Assembly (NCBI GenBank): GCA_034440575.1
Contig: JAOTOL010001521.1
Span: forward strand, 487,501 to 551,500
Length of the DNA: 64,000 bases
Source: Imbricaverruca yamaguchii
Lineage: Eukaryota; Arthropoda; Thecostraca; Neoverrucidae
Reading direction: 5' to 3'
Each line of letters begins with the position of its first letter. Within the stretch, counting starts at the first letter, position 1. Shown one piece after another: positions 13,851 through 26,670 of the stretch. A model generated the notes under the pieces. It searched no databases. It saw only the letters and a list, made by a program, of their open reading frames with translations, and was not told the DNA's origin. A program made the translations under genes and the position numbers.

Positions 13851-15855
13851 CAGCACGTCGCGTGCGGTCGGCATAGGGTCTTGTGAAGCGGTGTGGTCGG
13901 GTAGGTCAGGCAATGTCGAGACGCTATCGTCGACCGTGTCGGGCAGAAGTGCTGTCGACAGCGTCGGGTCGTGTCAGCATGTCAGGGAAACTGTCGACAA
14001 TGTCGAGCCGGCGTTATCGACACATTGCCGGCTGTCGGTCGGTCCGACGAAGGTATTCAGCAATAGCTTTGAGAGAGCAAAATATACACATGTAAAAATA
14101 ATTTGACACAAGATGGCATGAATCGAATTTGGGAACGAAGTCAGGAGGAATTTCGTATTCCAAACATGCTGCAAAATTAATTGGCGTTTACACATACAGG
14201 TCGTAGGATTTCATCCCTAATCAAATTTGAATTACTTTAGCTTCATGACGCTGGATATTCGTGGAGACAACAATTCCTACCTATAACTACGCTGTTTGGA
14301 AAGCTAACCTACCCATAAAGATGCGCTTATAATGAGGAGCACCACGATAAGCTCAGCGGACGCAGTACGCAGTATGACCATCGAACATGTGGCGGCCTGG
14401 GAATCTCCATCAACGGAATGTATACGCTCACTGCTCACAGTGAGCAGAACAGAACATGAGTCCTGCTCATGATGTCATCCTGAACAGACAAACACAACAG
14501 GTCGCTGTATAGGTGTGATCATTAGCTGCTTTGGGCGCACTACGCAAGCGTGTGACACATTATCCAGTGTGCTTCCCAAGGCAGTGTGGCAGGTGATGTA
14601 CACGTGCAGAGGATAGTACGTATTCAGCATGACCTTTGGTCGGGTTGTTCGAAACGTGCTGCCTCGTGGGCGCTTCTCTCGAGTACGCACGCCGCCCTGT
14701 AATCAGCTGCAGAGCCGTCTTGCGTACGTAGCACATCACAGCCACCCTAGTCCGAAATATTCGCCGCCATATCGTCCGTCAATCGCTTTTGCTCAAAGGG
14801 GCTCGACCGGCTGCCCTTCCTCGGCCGTCGATCCACACTTTGGTGTCGTCTCACACTCCTTTTGCTCTTGTTAGTGCAGCTAAATGCAGCCTTTCTCGAC
14901 TGCTAACGTTCAGTAACCTATTACAAGAAAAGCATTGTGACATCATCAGGTGAAACTAAGTAAGTTGGAATTTAACAACCGGATCGGTTCATAAGTGCTC
15001 ATGATTTAGTACACTGATCTGTAGCCATGCTATTGTGCCAAAGTGTACTTCTATTGTGCTTAGATCTCATGTGACCTCATCCGTTACCGGGCCTCACTAC
15101 CCGCTAATGATGTCATCATGAACTAAGCTAATCTAAGCTGATTTAAGCTAAGCCTGATATACGATGATATGGAAGGGACGCAGCGATAAACACCGACTAA
15201 GGACACCGACGGCAGCTATATCAGCATATGATGACGAGTCACGTGAGATCACCGCTGCCTGTGGTGTCATTGGGTCCTCCATCCCAAGACAATTAGTAGA
15301 ATACCTCACTGAGCGTTAATGGCGCTGTATCACGGCAGCACGCGCCGGAACGATCTGCAAAACAAATGGCAAATAGGTGGCATTCTCCATGAATTCCCGA
15401 CTGGCTTGAGACATTGGCTCGCAAGAGAGCGCATCACACCATTCCATTTCACATGCATGTCATGGTATGGAAGGGGTGATTGCGCCATTTTCTCCCACGG
15501 TAGTATGGCTGGAGAAGCGGTGCGTAGCGCTAGCGTGGCTGGTGGAGTGGTGTGCTTCATGTGTGTTCACGCCCCTGGCGGAACTTTGATCATCACATCC
15601 GCTAGCATTCCCATTCGTATGAGGGGGTTGACCGACAGTGAGGAAGTCGTGGTCGAGCATTGCCAACAAGTTCAGGACCGGCAGAGGGGCAGTCGACCCC
15701 GAGCATAAGCGTCGCGTTAAATGTGCGCATAACGTTCTGCTGCTCGGCCATAATCTCTGCCGCTGGACCATTATCTCTGTCACTTGGTTATTATTATATA
15801 CTGGGTTGTTATTATATATACTGGGTTATTATTATATTATATACTTATATATACT

Positions 15856-15903
15856 GGGCGCTGTATGACCAACGCAGTCGATGCGCCCGAAAGCCCAAAT
15901 AAC
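15856..15903 (+). repeat. Short dispersed-repeat 3' tail (copy 1)
   Basis: Shares GGGCGCT, ATGCGCCC and AAGCCCAAATAA in the same order and spacing with 33530-33583, and is followed by a simple ACCAACCAACC tail. Resembles the 3' end of a SINE or LINE; the family is not identified. Confidence 0.5.
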
Positions 15904-16079
15904 CAACCAACCACTTGGTTATTATCTCACCGATTGGATAATGGGCTCAGAATCTACACAAAAACTTTGCTCAACACTGCTCCGATCACGGGTGTTGCTT
16001 TGCATACCTTTCAGGGACAAGTACCCCCTCAAAATGACGGATGATTATCGGCTCAGTCTACCGAACGTCCGTGATATGT

Positions 16080-16190
<111 letters not shown>

Positions 16191-17690
16191 TATATGTTGT
16201 GTTATATATAATAAATGTGCTATGTTATTATGAACGACCTTTCTTTTCATCAAATTGTGGACTCTCTGTCTAACTCTTCTGGCTCGCTGCTGGATATCTT
16301 ATACGGATATATACGTTGTTGCACTCGCTTTTGCACCTCTAGTCCTCACATGTTTGTTTGCGCTTATTTATTCACAGCTAATAGTCGTTCCCGCCGACAA
16401 TTGTTTGCACTTGCCGTTTGCGTAAAACTGACTTTATTTCTTTTCATGATGACCTGATGCGGGCTGCTTGTGGCAGAGTGCTTTCCTCCCCGACCGTGAC
16501 CGCGAAATGGGATGTTTGTATTGAGCTATTTCCTCCCATCATCAACTCCCCCACCCCCGCCCGCTCAATTCGCTTACGAGACCCTGGCGGCCTCATGGTC
16601 AGCCAGGAAACGAGCGAGTTGATGGCGCCCCATCGGACGGCGCTGGCACGATCGGGTCACAGATCCGAACTATACAAGGCCGTGGACCGACTCGTGTGCT
16701 AGGCGCTGGAGGGTGATGCTCAAAAGGATGTTGAGAGGCGGATGCGGGGAGTTGCCACAGATCAGTATGGTGTTGTACTGAGACTGTTGTCGCTTGAGAA
16801 GAAGGCAATAAGAGCAGTCTGACCATTTAAACGCGTTTTATTGTTGGCGTAGGTACGCGCATGGTTGACGAGATGTCAAGATTGGGGGAAACGCCTCAAC
16901 TGGCAAGCATTTTCCTCGCTCGGGTGACTGCGCCTTCACCTCAGCGCCCCTCACCCCGGACGAATTGCGGACCATTATATTTTCCATCAACAGTTCTTCG
17001 CCCGGTGGTGAGGAAGGCATCATCAGTATGTGCCTTGTACACCTTGGCTCTGACACGATCGACTCGAATTTTCTCCACCAGAATTACTCCAGTCTAACCC
17101 TTTCAGACCTCCCCTGCTTACTGTATCCTATTTTGCTCGTGATGGCGAGGAGCTAAATAGCCAAGACCTATCTTGGATTGTTCCAATACAAGCCCTTGGG
17201 TGTTCTTTATCTTTGTCTCATTGTTTGTACCTAATTTGTGTAGACGTTTAACAGAGCCATGCTATTTCTTCGTTTTCCCGGGAACATACTCAGCGATCAC
17301 ATCAATCAGTTGCTTCTGACAAAAAAGAAAGAAAGCAGCCATCAGTTTCAAAAGGGAATTGTATGTGTCCACAAACATTTTGCACATGGAAGCTGAATGC
17401 CAAAATATAATAGCCCACTTTGGTGTGTAAGTTTTTATAATGCGCGAAATTCCATAACAAATTTCAGCAAATCGGACATGAGAAGGTATTGCACCTTTCC
17501 ACAACATACAGAAGGATACCACTGCCAATGATGGCTGTTGGGAACAACGGTGAAACCCGAGCGAGTCTACAGTCATGCATATGCGACACGTTTGAGTAGC
17601 TCGACCTGACGGGACCGAACCTAACCCGACCCAACCCGACCCAACCCGATTTGCGGATGCACCTTTGCATCCTTGCCGAATTCGGCCCCA

Positions 17691-17930
17691 CTTAAGCTAC
17701 AATGGTGCAGCATTCAGTCCCGCTCTAGTTACAGTGGCGCGGTATTCAGTCCCGCACCAGTTACAGTGGCGCGATATTCAGTCCCGCTCTAGCTACAGTG
17801 GCGCGGTATTCAGTCCCGCTAAAGCCACAATGTCTCGGTATTCAGTCCCGCTCCAACTACAATGGTGCGCTATTCAGTCCCGCTCCAACTACAATGGTGC
17901 GGTATTCAGTCCCGTTTCAGCCATGGCGGT
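17691..17930. repeat. 32-bp minisatellite, 7 copies
   Basis: Units contain TACAGTGGCGCGGTATTC followed by AGTCCCGCTCCAG, with moderate divergence. Confidence 0.93.
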
Positions 17931-18375
17931 GAACTATTCAGGCACTCTTGTCTCCATGGGATATTGAGCCATGCGGTCAGTTGCGGTCGGTTCGGACGCT
18001 GACAGACACCGGCAGACACCGTGACGATATCTGCCGATGTCGTCACGGTGCCCCATTCCATGCTTGCAGCACCACAGCCACTTAGCAAACATCGTGCTGT
18101 TTCTCGTCCATGACTATCGATGACTTCTTGTGTTTATTAGCGTTTGCTTCCTTGTGCGCTACATGGGGCCTTGCTGATGTATCGAAGTATTTAACATATG
18201 CGCATATCTCTTTCCTAGGGTTATGGCATCTTCCCTTTGCAGACTTAACCTGGATGGGCCCTTGTGGCTCTTGTTAAGTCTGATCGCTTTATGACTTCAC
18301 ACCTGGCGCTAAGTTGTGACACCCATGCAACACGCGACCAGAATGTGTTCCTACTTGTTCTGGTGTCCGTTCCAG

Positions 18376-18587
18376 CTCGCCATGTCCGCCAAGCGGAAGT
18401 CTCCGCCGTCGAAGCTGTCTGACGTGGAGTGCCTGTCAGCGGCCAGTGGCGGTGACCGGCGCTCGCCGGTCAGGTCAGAGCTGACGCCGACCGCCGTCGC
18501 CCTGGGTCAGCAGGCACACTGTCGCAACATGGAGAGCGTTCTGCGCCGACTCTCCTCCAAGATACTGGACGAGCCTGCGCCACACAT
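18376..18587 (+). CDS. SoxD: SoxD exon 1 (first coding exon)
   Basis: The exon starts after a pyrimidine-rich acceptor ending TTCCAG at 18375. The ATG at 18382 begins MSAKRKSPPSKLSD, which resembles the vertebrate SoxD N-terminus (MSSKR-type, then SP). It encodes residues 1-69 and includes NMESVLRRLSSKILDE near residues 50-65. It ends in phase 2 at the strong donor GTGAGT (18588-18593). The split codon AT|G with exon 2 gives Met69. The frame is also open upstream to an ATG at 18316, but the acceptor and the homology favour 18382. Six nucleotides of 5' UTR lie in this exon. Confidence 0.8.
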
Positions 18588-18725
18588 GTGAGTAGCAGTG
18601 GGCTGACATGCCTGCGGTATGTCGATCAGTATGGTTGCTATCTAGGCGCGCGATTATTGTGCTTGGTTCTTCTTGCGCAACTATGCATTTCTACACTGGT
18701 GCGTTATCCGCTGATGATGCGACAA

Positions 18726-18900
18726 GTGGTGAGGTGACAGGTCGCTATGTGACAGGTTGCTATGTGACAGGTTGCTATGTGACAGGTTGCTATGTGACAG
18801 GTTGCTATGTGACAGGTTGCTATGTGACAGGTTGCTATGTGACAGGTTGCTATGGTACAGGTTGCTATGTGACAGGTTGCTATGGTACAGGTGGTGATGT
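18726..18900. repeat. 15-bp minisatellite in intron 1
   Basis: About 10 copies of GTGACAGGTTGCTAT, with variants GTCGCTAT and GGTACAGG, flanked by related GTGGTGATGTGACA units. Lies about 140 bp downstream of the exon 1 donor. Confidence 0.95.
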
Positions 18901-20408
18901 GAGAAGTGGTGCTATGACAAGTGGTGATGTGACATGTGGTGACAAGCTCGGAAAGTGCCACATCCATTCATTCAGAAGTCACACGAACATTAGAGCAGGC
19001 GGCCCCAAAGTATTCCACCGTTAGAAGTGGTGCAGTGAATTTCGATGCGACCGAAATAGCTTCCTTGTTGCTGTAGGTACTGGAAGGCCCCGTGACGTAA
19101 CGACTGATGAAAATATAACCGTCTCCACCAGCTAGTCTTTCAAGCTAGACGAATAAACATCAGAAGTCCTGGCGACACCCTTAGCTTGTTTGTGTATGGG
19201 AACAGTTCATCGTACGCTCACTTAATAATTGTAGATGAAAAAACTGAACGCGAGATTTGTGGCCAGGATAAGTTCGGAAATTTCGACAAGTCCCTGGGCG
19301 GAAAGCATTGTCAGAATCGAGAAGAGATATGTGACAGAGTTAATGAGTAAATATGTAATTAGGAGGATCTTTAGCTTAAAAAATTAACTGCACGCGTTAC
19401 CGCTTCGATAGGAGAAGTGTATTTGGGCCAAGGGACTGACTGACTACATTGAACAATGCATATGAGATGATCAGGCTTCAACTACTGTATCTAAGTGTAT
19501 ATGTGTACTTACTGACTACCTTGTAGAGCAACCCCCGTGTCGGAGACACTGCCCGCCTGAATACGCCTACTTTTTATTCTCAACCGGTTCACACTCTGTC
19601 TCGGCACATTTGTTTAGCATACATAATCTTGTGCGAGTTTCATCTTCAGCTCATAACTCGTAGGACAAGAAGCAGAATTCACTTTACTTCGAGTTGACCT
19701 AAGAGGTGGATGGTCGATAAATATACATTGCATGAACATAAAGATAATTGGATATAGATGTTGTAGAATATATCGATGTCGATCGATTAATTAAATAATT
19801 AAATTTCGATCGATCGATTAAATATATAGTAAATCATTTGCAATACAGAATGTAAGTTAATTGGCTGATGACATGTTGTCATATCTCACTATGCGCTTTT
19901 CGGGTTACATGCGGATGATGGCACGATTTCATTTGGAAAGTAAGATGGGATTTGTTTTGAGCCTTCATAGGCATACTGCTGTGTGCGGGAAAATTGCTTG
20001 CCTGCCCCGCACTCAAGAGCTCCGCCTGTAAAAGTGGGGATGGGATGTTCCTGCGCAAGATGGCTTTTTCATGAACCGTCAATATTGCGCTCGAGGTGTA
20101 TATTTAATTCCAGAACTAATGAAGGAATGCATCAGACGTGACTCATACTCGTAGGTGGCAGAGCGTGTCAGTTTCAGCCGTGCCCTGCTGCCGTGTGTGA
20201 CTGGAGACGTGTTGTTGCACGGGCGGCGGACTTCCCAAATTAAATTGCCTCCCTTCGCTATCTTCCCGTCTGATCTTCTGTCTTTAACCGTTGTGAGTCG
20301 CCGGAGGGGTGGCGGCCTTTCTGACTTCAGCGCCCACTTCTCCTGTGATCTCCTGCTGTGTTGAAGTGACATCATCGTCATGACGTGACTGAACTGACGT
20401 AACCGCAG
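18901..20408. other. Rest of SoxD intron 1
   Basis: AT-rich with no recognised gene. Contains a short palindromic ATCGATCGATT cluster at about 19780-19820. Confidence 0.5.
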
Positions 20409-20607
20409 GGACGGCGCCACTCCCGACTTCAGCGGACCCTCGCCTGACCTGCTGCCCCTGCTGCTGGACAAGCAGATGGACCCGCAGAAGATCCAGGAGA
20501 TGATAGAGCAGCTGCGCCTGGTGCAGCACAGCATTCAGCTGAGTCAGCAACAGCAGCAGCTTCAGCAGCAGCAGCAGCAATTCCAGCAGCAGCAGCAGCA
20601 TCTCAAG
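20409..20607 (+). CDS. SoxD: SoxD exon 2: glutamine-rich coiled coil
   Basis: Preceded by an acceptor ending AACCGCAG (20401-20408). Encodes residues 69-135: DGATPDFSGPSPDLLPLLLDKQ, then IQEMIEQLRLVQHSIQL and a glutamine tract broken by L120 and F127, ending QHLK. Leucine/isoleucine spacing (97, 101, 104, 111) with the Q-box fits the SoxD leucine zipper and Q-rich dimerisation region. Two donors share phase 0: CTCAAG|GTTGGT at 20607/20608 and CTCAAG|GTAAAC at 20667/20668. The longer form adds 20 residues (VGSDQRNTHMRQVAAEYQLK). The shorter joins QHLK to VLQQRQ of exon 3, which aligns better with the vertebrate QQHKINLLQQQ region, although its donor is weaker. Confidence 0.85.
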
Positions 20608-20667
20608 GTTGGTTCAGATCAGCGAAACACCCACATGAGACAAGTAGCAGCTGAATATCAGCTCAAG

Positions 20668-23600
20668 GTAAACAAATATTCACACCCGGATGCGACCATT
20701 GATGTGTGTTGTTGGTTGTGTTTGCCCAGTCTGCTACCATGATGTCCACTGAATGAAGGCCTCACATCTATTTGTTCCTGGAACAACGCTGAACATGAAC
20801 TCATGGCGTCGCACGCTTGCAACGGCACACTCGTGGCAATTTGTGTGGGAGTAGTCAAGGAAACCATCTTTTGGCTACAGCTCCACGAATCGACCAGATT
20901 TTCCAATCCCTTCCCAAACACACCAGGCTACACCACCACACCAAGCGTGAGATGGTCATAGTGTTGCGGAATAGAAGAACATTTGTGCGATTGACATTTC
21001 AATTTATTCAATACACCCGAAGCTTCAAGCTGCTAAAATTGAGGCATGTTTTTACTTGACTCCTATCCGCATGACAATTTGATACTATTATAGTGCGTAC
21101 CCAGGGTTTCCTTCCTATTCGTAAAACAAATGTACAAATTTCCTGCATTAATTGTCCAACATCTGACATCAGACCTAAAAATCCCAACTTATCAGCTTCA
21201 GACTTAGCGTTGGTGTTGTTACTGTATATATTTTAGCAAGTAGGTTAGCTCACACGCATTCTCATTTAGCATGCTCTGCGCTAACAATTGTTGGACTATT
21301 CCCGAACAAATGCACGAGTACACACTTAATTGCAGACAAGCAACATCATCACCGCACCATGCGAGAGCAGTCACCAATCCTCCCTCTTCCTCCTCCCCTC
21401 TACCACCTCATACAACCACTCGGAAAGATCGCGTGATCGGGTTTCACCCGCCACGCCACTCAGTTCCTTAACAGGTGCTCTGGCATTGATCCAATGATCC
21501 GCACGTTCGCCCGGCATTGCGCAATCCTCTGTTTTTGAACCGCCACACCTCGAGGCACTGAAAGAGTTCCGGTCTGTCGCCGTGCGTCATTTGTATGCAG
21601 ACTTTGGCTGCTTGGGTGATGTCATCCGTTAAATAAGCCAAAGTTAGGTGACGCGAATTAACTGGTTCATAATTAGCTGGTTGCAATATGGTCATGCTGC
21701 CTGTGAATTCATGGCTCCACATTTGAAGCCAATCAGAGTAAATCAGGGGATGCAACCTCTGATTTCAATGCATGCTATTTTCAACTGCAAATACACGACG
21801 ACTTTTTCCATGATGACTATCTATGGTCCTGTACTATGCGGATTCTGTAGCGAGCAAATCGATTGTCTGCATCGTCCTATCTACTGCTTGTTTCTCGTTT
21901 CTGCTACGCGGCATTAGCACATCAATTGCAGTGGAGGTTGTGGCTAACATGAACACATCGGCGAGGGTCTCTTCCGTTACCACATAACTGGAACTGGATC
22001 GGGAAAATCCAACCAGATAAATGGAAACGGCTGCAGATGCACCGGATGAATAATGTTTTAGTAGTTCTTACCTCCGAATTCCATGTTCACGACGTTTTGT
22101 TTTTGTTTCATTTTCCCAAATTTCGGCTGCGTGATCATTGCGAACATCGCAATAGTAATTCGGTGACACCTGAGGAGCTCTCAAGAATTATTCCGCTTTA
22201 AAAGTAAAAATATATGGTGGTTTCATAACCACACCTGACACGGGAATGTTTTGGTACGTCCACTATACACCTGACTCATCCATCACAGGGTGCGTGGAAT
22301 TGGTCCTTGCTCACGGTAAACCATACCATGAGACACAACGCGTCGTCTAGCACACAGCACAGGCTACTGCGCAGTAGCGTTCGGCACACAACCCTGCCGC
22401 GAATAAGGAAATCGCTGAGGTAAACAATGATTTTTTATTTGATCATGCACAGCGCTTTATGCGATGTGAAGCAATGCATTCGAGCCCTCAATTTAGCAAA
22501 TGATTCACAGATTAACACAAACGTGCAATAGCAGCAGAACAAAAGAAGCAATCTCTGGTGGTTGTGTGCTATCAAGTTTTGACATCGAATGACATACATC
22601 GACCGTTGCAGCTGTTGCATACTTTGTCTGACTAGCTGGAACACTCGCTATTCGCGACGCATAAAGCCACGGTTGTTAACGCGAACGTCTGCTTATATAG
22701 CTGGCGAGACGTTCCGCAGGCCGGTGTTCAGGTATTCTGGCCAACCGTTCAAAAACACTCTAGGCCCCATTTAACACACATTTTATGGCATAGATGTCTT
22801 CTTTTCCTGGATGCCAGGTTTTTGACTGCAGTTTTTACGAGACTGTGTTCTTTCCTATTGGTGCGCTCATGTGTCATGTTTCTTACGCTGGACTTCTTCC
22901 GTGGTTTATGGCCAAATAGCAACAAGCCTGGCCAGCAGACGCGTTGTTTCCTAACTTCGCCGCCAAAGCTCTTCATAGATCTTCACTTGACGCGGCCGAG
23001 GGCCTTCATCGGTTTATCGCTTCATTCATACCAACGTCTTTGGCTTACTCTTCAAGCAGATGTTGAACACGATGTTGTACTTGTTGTCATCTTTTACTAA
23101 TTTTATTTCACTGAATCATTTTATTTTGTCCTCCGTGTTTTCTTCCGTTTCGAGTCGTAGATAATCGGGAAAAGTAGTCTTCGTTGGGATGTAGTCATGC
23201 TGAAATGGCGTGTGGTGAACACATATTCACGCTTGGGGCTGAGTAATTTTCGTAAAATCACCATGTTTGTTCTCATTCGAAGACTGAAGGTCATTATAAT
23301 TCCAATGCCCTTGTAGACGTGAAAGAGAGAACAAACAATTTCCTCCTTGCTCGTCCAACACTCACCGATCCATTCGCGTGATCGTGTGTCGAATGGTCAG
23401 TCTGAACACCACCGCCAACAATCGTCACAGCTATTAAAAAAGTATGCGGCTGGCAATTTCCAAACCCGGGTGGCTTTCCGAGACCTGCATCGGATTCCAA
23501 TACCTCGTGCATGGGAAGTGATGTCTTCAGCTCCCCAGCTGGGATAAAGATTCCGCGAGGGGGCAGAGACATGGGTGAGCGGCGAGCTGAAGAGGGGTGA

Positions 23601-23800
23601 GAGGTGAAATGGTTGAGAGGCACGAGATGAGGGGTGAGCGGAAAGAGAAAGGTGAGTCCAGACCGTGACTACAGTGACGGATAGATGTCACGCAGGTGCT
23701 GGTGATGCTGACGTTCCGTGGTGTTCAGTATCAGGTGTGAATATACCATACTGGCAACGCATGCAAGTTCTGGTCTGAAGCACTTCTTGGTTGGTCTGAT
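20668..23800. other. SoxD intron 2, proximal part; nothing recognised
   Basis: Mixed AT-rich sequence. Short open frames on both strands lack domains or plausible exon structure. No repeat array noted. Confidence 0.5.
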
Positions 23801-24440
23801 GTTGATGCAGTTGCCGACCGGCTATGCTATGCGTCGGAGCGGGATGGTCGCCGTCCGCCCACGGGCGCACAACACATACACCGCTCGCGCTTTGCCGAAG
23901 AATCCGGTGACGTCATTGCGATTGGCAGCTGTGAGACGACGTGACGCAAATCGAGCGTCGGCTATTGGCGGCGAGAGCGTCGCCGGAGATGGATGGTCGC
24001 GCCGGCGGCGCGGCGGCGCGGCGGCGCGGCCCGGCCCGCAGGCCGGTGCATTAGGCGGCGGGACACAGACGCAGCGGCGATTATGACAGCTCGGCTAAAT
24101 CGCTGTTGATTCTGGGCGGAAATGGACGGCGCGCGCAGGTTCGTGCGCCGACAGGTGCACCGCGCCGGCCGGCGTAGCGGCCGAAACAAGACCAATGTTG
24201 GACAGGCGTCTCACCGTCGCCGCCGGCTGAATGTGTTCTTTCGCCGCGGCCCGCGCAGCCGCCGCCGGCCAACAGTCGACTCGGTCCGATCTCGTCTGCT
24301 CAATTATGCCGCTGGGCAGCTCGAACCACCTCAGCCGATGCGATACGTGCGACTCAAAGCCGACACGAGCAAGCTGAGCGCTTTGTTTTGTCAGCACTGC
24401 GCTTCGGAGGCTCACCTTAGGAGTCTCGACTGAGGGACCC
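23801..24440. other. GC-rich island in SoxD intron 2
   Basis: CpG-rich block including a GGCGGCGCGGCGG run (24003-24030). Contains CGCTTTGTTTTGTC (about 24378), which carries an inverted AACAAAG HMG-type site. No gene seen. Candidate intronic regulatory element, by inference from composition only. Confidence 0.35.
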
Positions 24441-24518
24441 AAAGCCCCTGACTGCGGGAGCTGCCGGCCCCAAAGGTAACACGTTGGATAATGGTGCATC
24501 GTCAGAGAGTCGCATGCT

Positions 24519-24566
24519 GACCATACCATGCCATGTCATATGGTGTCATATCATACCATGTCACAT
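24519..24566. repeat. CATACC-type repeat, left remnant
   Basis: A short run of ACCATACCATGCCATGTCAT-like sequence, interrupted at 24567 by the TIR element, after which the same kind of repeat resumes at 26195. Confidence 0.7.
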
Positions 24567-26194
24567 GGGTGTAACCACGGATTCGAAATTGCAGGGGGAG
24601 GAGGGACAAATCAGGGACGTGGTAAAAGTGTGAACAGGATAGAGGGGCTTTGGCCTCCCCCCTGAAAAAAATCCTCTGAATTCAGACACTTTTCAATGTC
24701 ATTTTCAGCCACTTAAATTGTATTTCAATGCATTACATTTTTTTCAGATTTACGATTAGTAAAAAGGATATATTTTTAAAGGGTACCAAAATTAACGAGT
24801 TTCACATTTCAAATGGAGCTGGATAGGCTTGGGCGAAAACCACAAAACAACGTGAGGCATCTGAAGAAATCAGCTTGAACGTTTTAAGATTATTCAGACA
24901 TGTGCTATATGTCACACCGAATTATGTCATATTCAGGCGTAATTCGGTTTGACCCATCCTGATTATTTGGAAATATCAACTTTCAGATACTGTACAGCAA
25001 GACAACACGAAGGACGCAACAGGAATGACATCCATTTTCTGCAAATTGAAGCCAAAGCGACGCATCGCGATAACATCGAAAAACGTAATCAAACCTTCGA
25101 CTTTGACATGTTCCGGTGTGAACTGATACTCGGGTGTTCACCACAGGTTATTGGTTGATACCAAACTTGGATAAGTTTGAGAGAAAATGGAAAAATCGGC
25201 CATCGAAGTATCAGCTTGGTCTTTGTTCTTGACAAATAATTCGGTTGCTTAGCTTTCTGATACTGCAAAGCCAGACACGTCGAATGACGCTCATTTTATG
25301 GAAATGGAAGCGATAGCAATCGAACCTCGCGTTCGGTCGATATCGCTTCAATATCGCCATCTAATAAATGAAGGTAACCTTTGACATATAAGTTTGACCT
25401 TGACATGTATCGACTTGAAATGTTGCAGTATGGTTCATCACAGGCTATTACTTGATACCAAATCTGAGCAGGTTTGGGTGAAAACTAAAAAAATGGAGCC
25501 AACGGAAGAAACTGGCTTACGTTGAACCTTAACCGTTAAAGTGGCAATGCAAGACCTATGTACTTCCTTCAGGCGTGTTCAGTGCTAATTGATTCGAACG
25601 ATTATAAACCCGTCGCTGAATGCCGACGCCAATACAAATACGCCTCTGGCAAACTCGTCGCTGAATGTGAATACGAATGTGACGTTAACTTGCCGTACAT
25701 GCTGAAGACTGCCCATGACCTCCCTCAGTGGTCTCGATGATACCCAAGAACACCCAGAGTCGGATTTGTTCAAGATATATGAATACATGAACAGGGGAAT
25801 GCACCCTAAGACGTATAAAGCCTAGCGATAATGCAGATATGTTGCCTAGCAGAGCACAAATTTTCACTGAAGCGAAAACAGAAGATGGTCAAGGTTGATG
25901 CTATTCAAGAATGACCTGGAAGCAGACATTTCTAACGTTTGCTGCTTTACTATTCGGAGATTTTGTGACTACAGAGAGCCTGTGAAGCTCGTTTTTTGGC
26001 TGCATCGCCTTTTAGTATTTTTGGTGATTTTCTTGCGTATATATTTTGAATTTATAAATAATTAAGTAGAATTTTGCGGCGATGATGCATAGGTAGCGAG
26101 GCTTAGGGGGACACGAACAAAATTTGAGCGGACAAATCGCTACTTTTCAGAAATTGGTGGGACATGTCCCCCCAGTCCACCAATGGTTACACCC
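24567..26194. mobile_element. 1.6-kb non-autonomous TIR element inside the CATACC array
   Basis: The left end GGGTGTAACCA (24567-24577) is matched in inverted form by TGGTTACACCC at 26184-26194. CATACC/CATGTC repeats flank both sides. The flanks ACAT and ATGCC allow an AT dinucleotide duplication, which is not conclusive. The interior is AT-rich and holds two or three diverged ~300-bp direct repeats: GATACTGTACAGCAAGAC at about 24986 versus GATACTGCAAAGCCAGAC at about 25259, and GGTTATTGGTTGATACCAAA versus GGCTATTACTTGATACCAAA. No transposase seen, so mobility would depend on another element. Confidence 0.7.
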
Positions 26195-26670
26195 ATGCCA
26201 TGTCATACCAAACCACACCGTACCATTCCATACCATACCATACCATAGCATAGCATACTATACCATACCATGTCATAACATGCCGTATCATGCCACACTA
26301 TGTCATACCATCACAAACCATACCACGTCATACCATACCAAACCATACCATATTTGGTATGCCATACCATACCAAACCATGCCATGCCATACCAAACCAT
26401 ACCATACCAACCATACCGCCAAAAGTGGGACACAATCAATGCGTTTTAACTGCCGACACGTTCGCGACTGTCAGTGGGAACTTATCATACCATACCAAAC
26501 CATACCATACAATGTCATACGATACAATACGATACGATACGATACGATACGATACGATACGATACGATACGATACTATCTCATACGATAACATACCGTAC
26601 GAAGCCATTTGATACCATACCACGCCATACGATAACATACAACGTCATAGGATACCATATGATACCATAG
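26195..26670. repeat. CATACC / GATAC simple-repeat array
   Basis: Degenerate CATACCATACC sequence at 26195-26416 and 26485-26670, with a purer GATAC pentamer run at 26526-26573. Interrupted by a 71-bp unique segment at 26417-26487. Confidence 0.9.
26417..26487. repeat. 71-bp duplicated segment (inserted copy)
   Basis: Starts CGCCAAAAGTGGGACACAAT. Differs at one base from 26989-27059 (GCGTTTTAAC here, GCGTATTAAC there). It interrupts the simple repeat, so this copy looks derived. Confidence 0.9.

Noticed and set aside
18316..18381. Upstream in-frame ATG extending SoxD exon 1
   Set aside because: A good acceptor lies at 18375 and the residues upstream do not resemble SoxD, whereas MSAKRKSP does.
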